This document shows, piece after piece, positions 36,401 through 44,304 of a DNA stretch of 45,496 nucleotides (its first letter is position 1; each line of letters opens with the position of its first letter). Position numbers and translations under genes: made by a program. The stretch comes from Fidelibacterota bacterium (GTDB lineage Bacteria > Fidelibacterota > UBA2242): the NCBI GenBank assembly GCA_016782645.1, contig JADHYC010000014.1, positions 1-45,496 on the forward strand, in the 5' to 3' direction. Below the pieces are notes generated by a model. The model made no database searches, was not told the DNA's origin, and saw only the letters and a list, made by a program, of their open reading frames with translations.

Positions 36401-37578
36401 GCAGCCCGGATATTCAGGGTAATAAAGTAACATCATTTACTGAAGGGATGGGACAGGTTTATATAGGGACTGAAACGGGATTAAACTATTGGAATGGATA
36501 TGAAATGCTTGATGTTAATGATGTATATCTTGCAGATATCAAAATAAGAACAATGATTACAGACAAATATGGATCCATTTGGATAGGTACTGCCGGGGGA
36601 ATAACTATTTTTGAACAAGAGAAACAACCGTATAATATAATTAGCGGTGTTGATAGTATTCCTTCAAATGATATCTATTCTATGTTCTATGATTCACAAA
36701 ATCGGATCTGGATAGGTACTGATAAGGGAGTAACTATCGTTGACAATGGTAATTGGACTCCTTATAATGATATAGGCTTAAATAGTACAAAAGTTATTTC
36801 CTTTACAGAATGGAATGGAAAAATCTGGGCTGGTACAAGTAAGGGGCTCTCCTATTTCAGTGAAAATACCTGGAACGCTGTACAATCTGAATCACTGCCT
36901 GATAAGGAAATCCTTGATATCATTCCGTACGATGATACTCTTTATATTGCTTTGAAGGGTATAGCAGTGGAAAATGGACTTTACAAAAGTTCAGATGGTT
37001 TTAATTTTACTCAATTAACGTTGGAAACCGGGGAGCTTACTGATAATGAAGTTTCTGCTCTCTATGTTGATAACCTGAATCGTTTAATCATTGGGAATAA
37101 AAACGGAATTGATATCTATAGCAAGGATGATGGTTGGAGTAGTTACAATCCTCAACCGGGTGATATTTTTCGTGTTAGCACTAAAAAACCTTTTTCACAT
37201 TTGGATGTATATCAGTTTACAACAACTGCTGCAAAAATAGGGAAGGAAAAAGCGAAAGATGATCTTGATAAAATAGCTGTTGTGCCCAATCCTTATGTTG
37301 CCACTGCGATATGGGAGTCTAAACCGGATTTTGTAGTAGGGAGAGGGGAGCGAAAAATATATTTTATAAATTTGCCAAATAGAGGTACTATTCGGATATA
37401 TACACTTAATGGCGAACTAGTTAAAAAGATTCCAATAGAAAACAACATCTTTAATGGCGCTATTTCATGGAATCTTATGAATGAGGATAACCTTGAAATA
37501 GCATATGGAATTTATATATATCATGTGGATGCTGGCGATTATGGCAAAAAAATCGGTAAGTTTGCAATCGTTAAATAA
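33496..37578 (+). CDS. Large secreted protein with Ca-binding loops, beta-propeller repeats and T9SS-like C-terminus
   Basis: 1360 residues. The frame is open from 33427, but the ATG at 33496 has GAGGAG upstream and a signal peptide (NRKIALFPFILIILLYSITLNA) directly after. The N-terminal third is a domain shared with the partial gene at 44305. Asp-rich loops (GIDNDEDGMIDES, GIDNDGDW, VDNDNDGLLDS) are encoded at 34584-34740 and 35769-35815. An FN3-like segment lies around 35140-35540. Six or so two-component-regulator-type propeller repeats (GSIWIGTAGGITIF, NRIWIGTDKGVTIV, GKIWAGTSKGLSYF) are encoded at 36280-37170. The end (VVPNPYVATAIW, then IRIYTLNGELVKKI and YGIYIYHVDAGDYGKKIGKFAIVK) resembles a type IX sorting domain. 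Probably surface-exposed and working with receptor A; function unknown. Confidence 0.85.
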   Translation: MNRKIALFPFILIILLYSITLNAKEVQYFVHPKTGRMIKKPDKGSSIAEWKEYHDFERCLYKTVGRIDRASGIHKGNRVRTLFYNYGTIGKPNTEPSLEWPIGSNEGYGFEFGIMVGAKVRTASGTWKYILSESLDDGDRSPGGASWGWEPLQGYQDPSRSDIAMSTAPDINHDGKPDSWPASWWDDYFKDHIWPGEYGYGITTADEESYWVMDDYYNKEFNRTFFNYPSEEEDLADNGQIDEIYHSDIKDNYYYPDTSDFERGGLGLESLCRGYQWAHTLAQDCIFFIYEITNVGTEDLSETVFGMFGDPHVGGANDYSDDDAFYDTKIDMVYAWDHDSRGDGGFRPGYFGYKFLESPGEPYDGIDNDEDGMIDESMQDGIDNDGDWMSFDDYNGNSIWDEDEDLNDDLGTDGVGPKDANYPGPDLNGTQGNGIPDLGEPNFDETDLDEADQIGLTAFSVVTYGELHPSQDETFYNLMTSEIVDSLFQQTADNVFLYSSGTINLRPADTRRFSIALLFGYDKNDLYHSAGIVQQIYNAGYRFVKAPEKPKLSAFAGDGYVTLYWDTRSEYSRDPVYGFDFEGYAVYRSSDFGFNDPFVITDSQGNPKLWKPIAQFDLVNEYEGPHPVEQINGVHYYMGDNTGLAHSFKDTTVVNGVTYYYAVVAYDTGSVKNNVPPTECTKNIERTITGEIRPDINTVMVTPQAPSAGYQPPEFSLSDENTNFGGTGKISISIINPTEVVDDQIYEIRFTDESMDSVDNDNDGLLDSLDFDELTMNTVYYDLVNITNPDNPIVLYTQSKYLNGEDHNPYINGLKVRVWNDGIKIDESNTGWIAGDCNYDISVSVYSAGAGGVAYPADYELTILDTIIGKSYNNKDVNFSFINLTTGDTAVFVYFSKSKGGRLQSDERILPIIFAGLAYKGTWDIKIKAPIKKIQEIFQDNTGTLWFGADETTDRGLARYAKNKWTTYSSPDIQGNKVTSFTEGMGQVYIGTETGLNYWNGYEMLDVNDVYLADIKIRTMITDKYGSIWIGTAGGITIFEQEKQPYNIISGVDSIPSNDIYSMFYDSQNRIWIGTDKGVTIVDNGNWTPYNDIGLNSTKVISFTEWNGKIWAGTSKGLSYFSENTWNAVQSESLPDKEILDIIPYDDTLYIALKGIAVENGLYKSSDGFNFTQLTLETGELTDNEVSALYVDNLNRLIIGNKNGIDIYSKDDGWSSYNPQPGDIFRVSTKKPFSHLDVYQFTTTAAKIGKEKAKDDLDKIAVVPNPYVATAIWESKPDFVVGRGERKIYFINLPNRGTIRIYTLNGELVKKIPIENNIFNGAISWNLMNEDNLEIAYGIYIYHVDAGDYGKKIGKFAIVK

Positions 37579-37609
37579 ATTAAAAATGAAATAACTATAG
37601 GTTTATAAT

Positions 37610-38656
37610 ATGAAAACTTTTATTAGAGTCATTACTTTTTGCGCTATTTTTATTTTAATTTCAATAGAGATTTCAGCTCAATCAAAGGTTGGAACAACCG
37701 GCGCACAGTTTCTCAAGATAGGAGTTGGACCACGTGCTTCATCTTTGGGTAATGCTTTTGTAGCTTTGGCGGACGATGCAACTGCTCTTTACTGGAATCC
37801 CGCCGGTATTTCAAGGATTAATATGAATTCTGTTTATGTCAATCATACGGAATGGCTTGCAGGTATTTCTCATAATTATGGCGCTGTGATAATCTCCCTA
37901 CCCGGATATGGTACCGTTGGAGCTAGCTTTACTTCACTGAATATGGAAGAGATGAAGGTAAGGACGGAAGAGCAGCCAGATGGGACGGGAGAGTGGTTCG
38001 ATGCAAGTGGCATTGCAATGTGCTGTTCTTATGCTCGTAATTTAACTGACCGTTTTTCAATAGGGTTTAATGCTAAATATATAAGAGAACAAATTTGGCA
38101 CATGAGCGCAAATTCTTTTGCTATTGATGTAGGGACATTATTTCGTACTCGTTTTAAAGATATGAAAATAGGTATGTGCATTTCAAACTTTGGTGGAAAT
38201 ATGCAGCTTAAAGGAAGAGATGCTCTTATAAATTATGATGCAGATCCATATGTCTCTGGAAATAATGATAATATTAATGCTCATCTTGATACCGAAGGGT
38301 GGTCCTTACCACTTATATTCCGTGTTGGAGTTGCTCTTGATGTAATTAATAATCCATTTATGCGAGTTACTACTGCAATTGATGCTATACACCCGAATGA
38401 CGTTGATGAGTATTTGAACATTGGAACCGAGGTTGTATGGAATGAAATGATTGCTCTAAGGGCAGGTATTAGACATTTGGGGAATGATATTTTTTCCGGT
38501 AAAACAATTAAATTTTTAGGAAGTGGGAATTTTACATTAGGTGCAGGATTAAATTATCCTCTTTACAATACGCTAAAAATAGGAGTTGATTGGGCATTTG
38601 CTGACTATGGTAGGCTCGAAAAAACCCAGCGCTTTTCTTTATCAATAATCTTTTAA
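37610..38656 (+). CDS. PorV/PorQ-family outer-membrane beta-barrel protein
   Basis: 348 residues with a signal peptide ending ISAQ (about residue 24). The start of the mature protein, TTGAQFLKIGVGPRASSLGNAFVALADDATALYWNPAGI, is the standard opening of the PorV/PorQ (UPF0164) family, which is related to FadL-type barrels. It ends with Phe, as expected for outer-membrane insertion. PorV shuttles type IX cargo to the cell surface in Bacteroidota, so its place 32 nt after a gene for a T9SS-like cargo is meaningful. It could also be a general barrel of unknown use; such paralogues are numerous in FCB genomes. Confidence 0.88.
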   Translation: MKTFIRVITFCAIFILISIEISAQSKVGTTGAQFLKIGVGPRASSLGNAFVALADDATALYWNPAGISRINMNSVYVNHTEWLAGISHNYGAVIISLPGYGTVGASFTSLNMEEMKVRTEEQPDGTGEWFDASGIAMCCSYARNLTDRFSIGFNAKYIREQIWHMSANSFAIDVGTLFRTRFKDMKIGMCISNFGGNMQLKGRDALINYDADPYVSGNNDNINAHLDTEGWSLPLIFRVGVALDVINNPFMRVTTAIDAIHPNDVDEYLNIGTEVVWNEMIALRAGIRHLGNDIFSGKTIKFLGSGNFTLGAGLNYPLYNTLKIGVDWAFADYGRLEKTQRFSLSIIF

Positions 38657-38671
38657 TATAGTTAATCCTAA

Positions 38672-39859
38672 ATGAGAATATCTTTTTTTATTTTTCCGCT
38701 AATTTGGTTATCAATAGCTACAGGACAGGTTTACGAATTAGCAACCGAATATAAAACTGTCCCTGAACTTCACAATATATTAGTTGAGCCTGATTCAGCT
38801 AATCTAATTCCAGGCTGTTATATATATTCGCATAGTTTTAAGAAAGTTGAAAAAAATGAAGAGGCTATAGCATGCTGGAATAACGCCAGTAATGTAGTTA
38901 TCTCGCCTGATTGCAAATATTTAGGATTGATATCACTACTTGATAAACCCAAGAATCCTACTGAAAAGCAGGAGTTCACATTTAATGCTTTTAATGCTAT
39001 AGGTGAGAAGATTTGCTCTATTAAAAGTTCTTTTATAAATGACGATGGAATTCCACAATTTGTTTTTTCTGAATCTAAAAATGTGTTGGTCATGGTTTCC
39101 CCATTTGGTGATCATATCAAGTTTTATAATAATAAAGGAAAAATGATTAGGGAGAAATTCCTTTTTTCCGGTATGAGACATAGCTATAGAGATCCCAAAG
39201 AAGTTTTTAGTAATGATGGAAATTACTTCCTTTTGAATATAACTAAAAAAATTGATACATCTGATAAATTGCAACCTGACCTCTTTATGTTGTCTTCAAT
39301 TGGAGAACAGATTTGGACTTATCAACTGCCTCTACACCATGCGGAAACTATAGGAATCTCTGATCATGGTAAATATTCAATCGTTTCCGGTCCACCATCT
39401 TTACCAGAGTCGCCTCAGCCTGAATTTCAAACTGTACTTTTAAACAGCGAAGGAAAATTAATTGAGATATATCCCTTTAATTTTAAATATTATGATTTTG
39501 ATGATAATGAGTCATGGCTTTTATTAGCAGATGAATATATTCTCAGACTTATTCGTCTTTCTGATGGGAGTGTTTATTTTTCAAAGGCTTTAGGTCGTGA
39601 TAGAACAGTAATTTCTGATATCGCAATTTTATCTAATGGAGAAATCGCTATTACTGTCGGAGTTGAATCCTATAAAGATGATCATGTTATATACAATCGT
39701 CCTGAAATAACTGTTTATTCTTATGAGGGTAATATTCTATTTCATCGTAGGTTTGATGGAGACTATACATGTTATGGAAAAATTCTTGTCTCTAAAAGCG
39801 GGAGTCAGATGGGCATTACACTACAAAACAGATTTGTAACTTTCCAAAAAGTTAAATAA
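38672..39859 (+). CDS. Secreted beta-propeller-like protein of unknown family
   Basis: 395 residues with a signal peptide (about 1-18, FIFPLIWLSIATGQ). I do not recognise a named family. The sequence alternates short beta-strand patterns that look like WD40/quinoprotein-type blades: NVVISPDCKYLGLISL, FVFSESKNVLVMVS, EVFSNDGNYFLLNI, GISDHGKYSIVSG, AILSNGEIAITVG and LVSKSGSQMGITL, six blade-like repeats in which a [SD]xxGxY-type turn precedes a hydrophobic strand. It begins 15 nt after the PorV/PorQ gene, so it belongs to the receptor A operon. Likely located in the periplasm or at the surface, perhaps an accessory of the large secreted protein, which also carries propeller repeats. Confidence 0.65.
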   Translation: MRISFFIFPLIWLSIATGQVYELATEYKTVPELHNILVEPDSANLIPGCYIYSHSFKKVEKNEEAIACWNNASNVVISPDCKYLGLISLLDKPKNPTEKQEFTFNAFNAIGEKICSIKSSFINDDGIPQFVFSESKNVLVMVSPFGDHIKFYNNKGKMIREKFLFSGMRHSYRDPKEVFSNDGNYFLLNITKKIDTSDKLQPDLFMLSSIGEQIWTYQLPLHHAETIGISDHGKYSIVSGPPSLPESPQPEFQTVLLNSEGKLIEIYPFNFKYYDFDDNESWLLLADEYILRLIRLSDGSVYFSKALGRDRTVISDIAILSNGEIAITVGVESYKDDHVIYNRPEITVYSYEGNILFHRRFDGDYTCYGKILVSKSGSQMGITLQNRFVTFQKVK

Positions 39860-40107
39860 GTGAAGTTTTATTTAAGCTATTTCTTAATTGAGGGTACCAA
39901 TCACAGTTAAATTTAGTGAGGGATTAAAGAAATTCAATTATTTACCAATTGTTGCTGTTCATTTGTTACTATTCCGTTCAAATTTGCTGATTATCAATAT
40001 CTAGACTCAAAACCTCTTGAAGCAGTTTATTACAAACGCTTTTAGGAGCAATCATTAGTTATTTAACCTCAAACATACATTACAAAAATTAACAGGAGTA
40101 TTTAGAT

Positions 40108-40746
40108 ATGCTGAATTATATCTGGCTTGCACTCATGGTGATTGCCTTAATTGTCGGTGCAATTAATGGACGTATTGAGGCGGTAACAAAAGCTGCGATG
40201 GATTATGCTGCTACTGCCGTGGATATTGCATTGGGACTTATTGGGATTATGGCTCTCTGGTTGGGTATCATGAAAATTGCCGAGAAAGGCGGAATTATCA
40301 AGATGTTATCGCGTGTCATACGCCCGGTTGCAAAATTCCTATTCCCAAATATTCCATCTGACCATCCTGCAATTGGAACAATGTTAATGAATATTATTGC
40401 AAATTGGCTTGGACTCGGAAATGCAGCTACCCCCCTTGGCTTAAAGGCAATGGATGACCTTCAGAGCTTAAACAAATCGAAAGATACCGCTACAAATGCA
40501 ATGGTTGTTTTTCTTGCACTTAATACTGCCAGTATAACTATTATTCCAATGACAGTTATTGCTGTGCGGGCAAAACTTGGTTCGGCAAATCCTTTTGAGA
40601 TTATAAGCACCGCCGTTTTTGCATCTACTTGTGCTACTATCGCAGCAGTAATAGCCGCTAAGCTTTTGCAAAAGCTTCCGGGGATTCGAAAATCAGATCC
40701 CAATCGTATTGATACTGAAAAAGAGGAAGGAGAAAAAAATGCTTGA
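40108..40746 (+). CDS. spmA: SpmA-like nucleoside-recognition (Gate) domain membrane protein
   Basis: 212-residue membrane protein matching spore maturation protein A: GAINGRIEAVTKAAMDYAAT, ALWLGIMKIAEKGGIIKMLS, then FPNIPSDHPAIGTMLMNIIAN and GLGNAATPLGLKAMDDLQ. This is the Gate (nucleoside recognition) fold. In B. subtilis SpmA/SpmB are needed for spore core dehydration, but the pair is common in non-sporulating bacteria, where its cargo is unknown. AACAGGAG lies upstream of the ATG. The gene overlaps spmB by 8 nt. The 248-nt gap before it shows no promoter that I trust. Confidence 0.9.
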   Translation: MLNYIWLALMVIALIVGAINGRIEAVTKAAMDYAATAVDIALGLIGIMALWLGIMKIAEKGGIIKMLSRVIRPVAKFLFPNIPSDHPAIGTMLMNIIANWLGLGNAATPLGLKAMDDLQSLNKSKDTATNAMVVFLALNTASITIIPMTVIAVRAKLGSANPFEIISTAVFASTCATIAAVIAAKLLQKLPGIRKSDPNRIDTEKEEGEKNA

Positions 40747-41350
40747 TTCACTTTCTACCTCAGTTGTAATTGATACGATAAGTCAGGTGGCGCAATCAAC
40801 TTCTTCCGAGTCCCTTTTTGTAATTATAATGAAGGGGTTCTCAAATTATGCTATACCTTTCTTACTCCTTATTATACCTATTCTTGGATTTGCAAAAAAA
40901 GTAAAAGTTTATGAAGCCTTTGTAGAGGGTGCCAAAGATGGTTTTACCGTTGCGATAAAAATCATTCCGTTCCTTGTGGCAATTTTAGTGGCGATTGGAA
41001 TGTTTCGTGCATCGGGTGCAATGGATTACTTTGTATATTTGCTTTCGCCGATAACAAATCTTATTGGTATGCCAGCGGAAACGCTTCCGGTTGCTCTTAT
41101 GCGACCGTTATCCGGTAGCGGGACCTTAGGAATCGTGACAGAACTTATGAATGAGCATGGACCGGATTCGTTTATAGGTCGCCTTTCTTCCACAATGTTC
41201 GGAAGTACTGAGACAACATTTTATGTGCTTGCAGTATATTTCGGCGCAGTTGGTATAAAAAAATCTCGCCATGCTGTGGCTGCTGGTTTGATTGGAGATG
41301 TTGTAGGACTTCTAATGGCGGTATTTATTTGCCGTATTGTATTTGGATAG
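40739..41350 (+). CDS. spmB: SpmB-like nucleoside-recognition (Gate) domain membrane protein
   Basis: 203 residues from the ATG at 40739. The frame runs further upstream, but AAGAGGAAGGAG is 6-8 nt before this ATG, which decides the start. Typical SpmB stretches are AFVEGAKDGFTVAIKIIPFL, AIGMFRASGAMDYFVYLLSP, LPVALMRPLSGSGTLGIVTE and FGSTETTFYVLAVYFGAVGI. It forms a pair with SpmA and presumably a heteromeric inner-membrane complex. The overlap of 8 nt with spmA points to coupled translation and fixed stoichiometry. It sits between the two receptor modules, with no obvious functional link to them. Confidence 0.9.
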   Translation: MLDSLSTSVVIDTISQVAQSTSSESLFVIIMKGFSNYAIPFLLLIIPILGFAKKVKVYEAFVEGAKDGFTVAIKIIPFLVAILVAIGMFRASGAMDYFVYLLSPITNLIGMPAETLPVALMRPLSGSGTLGIVTELMNEHGPDSFIGRLSSTMFGSTETTFYVLAVYFGAVGIKKSRHAVAAGLIGDVVGLLMAVFICRIVFG

Positions 41351-41476
41351 ACGGCATGAATTTTTATAGGGTTCTTTGTTATTTTTTTAGAGAGTTATAA
41401 AATAGAACTTTAGTGTTTTTTGAATATTCATGATTCTTTTATTGTTGTTATTATCATCTAATATTTTTAAATATGC

Positions 41477-41506
41477 GTGGTTTTTTAAAACAGCAACCAC
41501 ATTTTT
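41477..41506 (+). other. Hairpin followed by T run in the leader of receptor B
   Basis: GTGGTT (41477-41482) pairs with AACCAC (41495-41500), followed by ATTTTT, 26 nt before the receptor B start. It could terminate spmB transcription or attenuate receptor B expression. The stem is only six pairs, with possible extra T/A pairs in the loop. Confidence 0.35.
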
Positions 41507-41531
41507 GGGAATAAAAAAGTGGGGGAGTTAA

Positions 41532-44288
41532 ATGAAGCGCTTACTATCACTTGGGCTGATAACCATTTTTTTTAGTAGTTCAATCACTTATGCTGGAATT
41601 TCAGGTAAAATCTCTGGCAGTGTGATTGATTCACAGACGCAAATGCCCATGATTGGTGCAAATGTTGTCATCGAGGGTACTACATTAGGTGCAGCTACAG
41701 ACGCAAACGGCAATTTTGTAATTATCAATATCCCACCAGGAACTTATGATTTAAAAATAACTATGATTGGCTATGAGGCTGTTGTTGTTAAGGGTATTCG
41801 TGTAAAAATTGATCTAACCTCTAAAGTTCAGGTTAAAATGATATCAGCTGCGCTTAACTTGGGTGAAGTAGTGGTTACTGCAGAGCGACCTTTAATTCAG
41901 ATGGATGTTACTTCTTCACAGGCAATTATCGGGAGTGAGGAAATAGAAGAAATGCCGGTTGAGGAATTTGAACAAATTGTAAAGTTACAGGCTGGAGTGG
42001 TTGAAGGTAGCGGAGGCGAAATTCATATCAGAGGAGGGCGATCCAGAGAGATTGTTTATCTCATTGATGGTATTTCAGTTACCGACCCTTATAATAATAG
42101 TATGGGCGTTGAGATAGAAAATAACGCCATCCAGGAGCTTCAGGTCATTAGTGGTACATTCAATGCTGAGTATGGACAAGCGATGTCAGGTATAATTAAT
42201 ATTGTTACAAAGGAGGGTAGTTTTAGCAAATACTCAGGTAAAATCTCTGTCTATGTGGGTGATTACTATACTAAGGATACCGACATATATTATCGAGGAG
42301 ATAAAATTCGTGTTAATAATCTTACTGATATTAAGGGAAGTATTAGCGGTCCCGTTCCCTTTTTCATGAATGTAGCATCGTTTTTTATATCCGGTAGGAA
42401 GAATAAGGATTTAGGTTATTACTGGGGTAAAAGATTGTATAATCCTGACACATTTGTACAGGATTCAACACATATCGAATGGTTTCTGGATTTTACTAAT
42501 TTGGGTGACGGTAAATATGTTCCTATGAATCCGTCAGATCAGGTTTCGCTGCAAGGGAAATTGTCATTGAGGTTAACACACTCGATTAAATTAACACTAA
42601 GTGGTCAGGGAAGTAATACCTGGTACCAAACTTACAGCCACGTCTATATTTATAATCCTGATGGAAGACCCAATATGTATAGCAATAACCGTAATGGAAT
42701 TTTTACATTTAATCACACACTATCCTCACGAACTTACTATTCATTAAAATATTCCTACACTGAAAATAAGTATAAGCAGTATGTCTATGAAGACCCTGAG
42801 GATTCAACTAAATATAATACCGATCCTCTTGTTTTTAACCTTTTTTCAGGATATAAGTTCTATTTGAGCGGAATGTCTATGAGACATTTTTATAGGACTT
42901 CAATATTCAGAACTGTAAAATTTGATTATAACAGCCAAGTTAGCTTAAGTCACCTGTTGAGATTTGGTTTTGAATATAAGAATACATCACTTGACCGTCT
43001 TGATTATAACGTTCAAGTGAACAAGGAAACAAATTGGATACCTAAAATACCAAAATATGATCCTGGAGATCCTTCTACAGAGATTTACAGATCAAGTGTA
43101 AATTACGATAAATCCTACAACAATCCATACGATTGGGCTGTCTATTTACAGGACAAGATGGAATTTCAGGATATGATTGTTAATGCAGGACTACGCTATG
43201 AATACTTTAATGCGAATGGAAAAGTGTTAGCAGACCCGAGAGACCCGAATCCGTATTCTCCAATTTATCCAACTAATAGATTCCATGACGATAACGGGGA
43301 CGGTATACAGGATCCCGGTGAGTTAGACAAAACTGATGAAGAACGGCTTGCTTATTGGTTTAAAAAATCCAAACCCAAGACCCAGATTAGCCCCAGGGTC
43401 GGAATTGCTTATCCTATAACGGATAAGGGCGTAATTCATTTTTCTTATGGACACTTTTTGCAAATGCCACCACTTTCATACATGTATTTGAACCCTGATT
43501 TTGAGGTGGGTCCGGGATACTCTTCTACAATCGGAAATTCGGATCTCGAACCCCAGCGTACCGTTCAATATGAAATTGGATTACAGCAGCAAATAGGTTC
43601 TGACATTGCTTTTGATGTCACAGGATTTTATAAAGATGTAAGAAATCTCACAAGCGCTGAAGTAATAGAGACTTATGAAGCCGGTAAATTTTACTCTAAG
43701 TACATCAATTATGATTTTGGTAATACAAAGGGGATAACACTTTCCTTGACAAAACGTAGAACAGGATTGATATCAGCTTCGGTTGATTATACATTCAGTA
43801 TTGCTGAAGGTAATGCTTCTGATCCAAATCAGACTTTCTGGGATACGCAATCTGGTGCTGAGCCTCAGAAGCAGCTTATTTTTCTTAATTGGGACCAGAG
43901 ACATACACTGAATGCAACTATTTCTATTTCTCAAACTCGCTCCTGGGGAATCAGTTTCTTGGGATATTATGGCAGTGGTTTACCTTATACACCATCGAAT
44001 GTATCAGGGGACCCTGAGACGTTTAAGAACAGTGCACGAAAACCTCCACAATATAATGTTGATATGAGAGTTTTTAAGAAGTTTAATATAGGACGGAATA
44101 AAATTTCCCTTTTGTGTAATGTATATAATTTATTTGATCAGAGGAATATGAGGTATGTGTTTGCAAGAACAGGTCGTGCAGATTATAATATTAGAGAGGG
44201 TCAGTTGACCGATGTTGGATATGATGTACGACCTGATTATTATACCTCACCTCGTTTGATAAAGATTGGTGCTGAGATAGAATTATAA
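41532..44288 (+). CDS. TonB-dependent outer-membrane receptor B, paralogue of receptor A
   Basis: 918 residues. A signal peptide (about 1-21) is followed by a CarboxypepD_reg-like domain (SGKISGSVIDSQTQMPMIGAN, to about 105), a plug (IHIRGGRSREIVYLIDGISV, FNAEYGQAMSGIINIVTKEG) and a barrel ending IGAEIEL. It aligns with receptor A throughout; examples are HFSYGHFLQMP versus HFSYGHFFQIP, and the near-identical pattern of the last barrel strands. The long Asp-rich insertion of receptor A is absent, but a short Ca-type loop DDNGDGIQDPGELDKTDEE occurs (DNA 43286-43345), in the region of receptor A that is also insertion-prone. GGGGGAG precedes the ATG. A paralogue of the large secreted protein follows 16 nt downstream. 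The ligand is unknown. Confidence 0.92.
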   Translation: MKRLLSLGLITIFFSSSITYAGISGKISGSVIDSQTQMPMIGANVVIEGTTLGAATDANGNFVIINIPPGTYDLKITMIGYEAVVVKGIRVKIDLTSKVQVKMISAALNLGEVVVTAERPLIQMDVTSSQAIIGSEEIEEMPVEEFEQIVKLQAGVVEGSGGEIHIRGGRSREIVYLIDGISVTDPYNNSMGVEIENNAIQELQVISGTFNAEYGQAMSGIINIVTKEGSFSKYSGKISVYVGDYYTKDTDIYYRGDKIRVNNLTDIKGSISGPVPFFMNVASFFISGRKNKDLGYYWGKRLYNPDTFVQDSTHIEWFLDFTNLGDGKYVPMNPSDQVSLQGKLSLRLTHSIKLTLSGQGSNTWYQTYSHVYIYNPDGRPNMYSNNRNGIFTFNHTLSSRTYYSLKYSYTENKYKQYVYEDPEDSTKYNTDPLVFNLFSGYKFYLSGMSMRHFYRTSIFRTVKFDYNSQVSLSHLLRFGFEYKNTSLDRLDYNVQVNKETNWIPKIPKYDPGDPSTEIYRSSVNYDKSYNNPYDWAVYLQDKMEFQDMIVNAGLRYEYFNANGKVLADPRDPNPYSPIYPTNRFHDDNGDGIQDPGELDKTDEERLAYWFKKSKPKTQISPRVGIAYPITDKGVIHFSYGHFLQMPPLSYMYLNPDFEVGPGYSSTIGNSDLEPQRTVQYEIGLQQQIGSDIAFDVTGFYKDVRNLTSAEVIETYEAGKFYSKYINYDFGNTKGITLSLTKRRTGLISASVDYTFSIAEGNASDPNQTFWDTQSGAEPQKQLIFLNWDQRHTLNATISISQTRSWGISFLGYYGSGLPYTPSNVSGDPETFKNSARKPPQYNVDMRVFKKFNIGRNKISLLCNVYNLFDQRNMRYVFARTGRADYNIREGQLTDVGYDVRPDYYTSPRLIKIGAEIEL

Positions 44289-44304
44289 TGGAGAAGTAAG
44301 AGTT

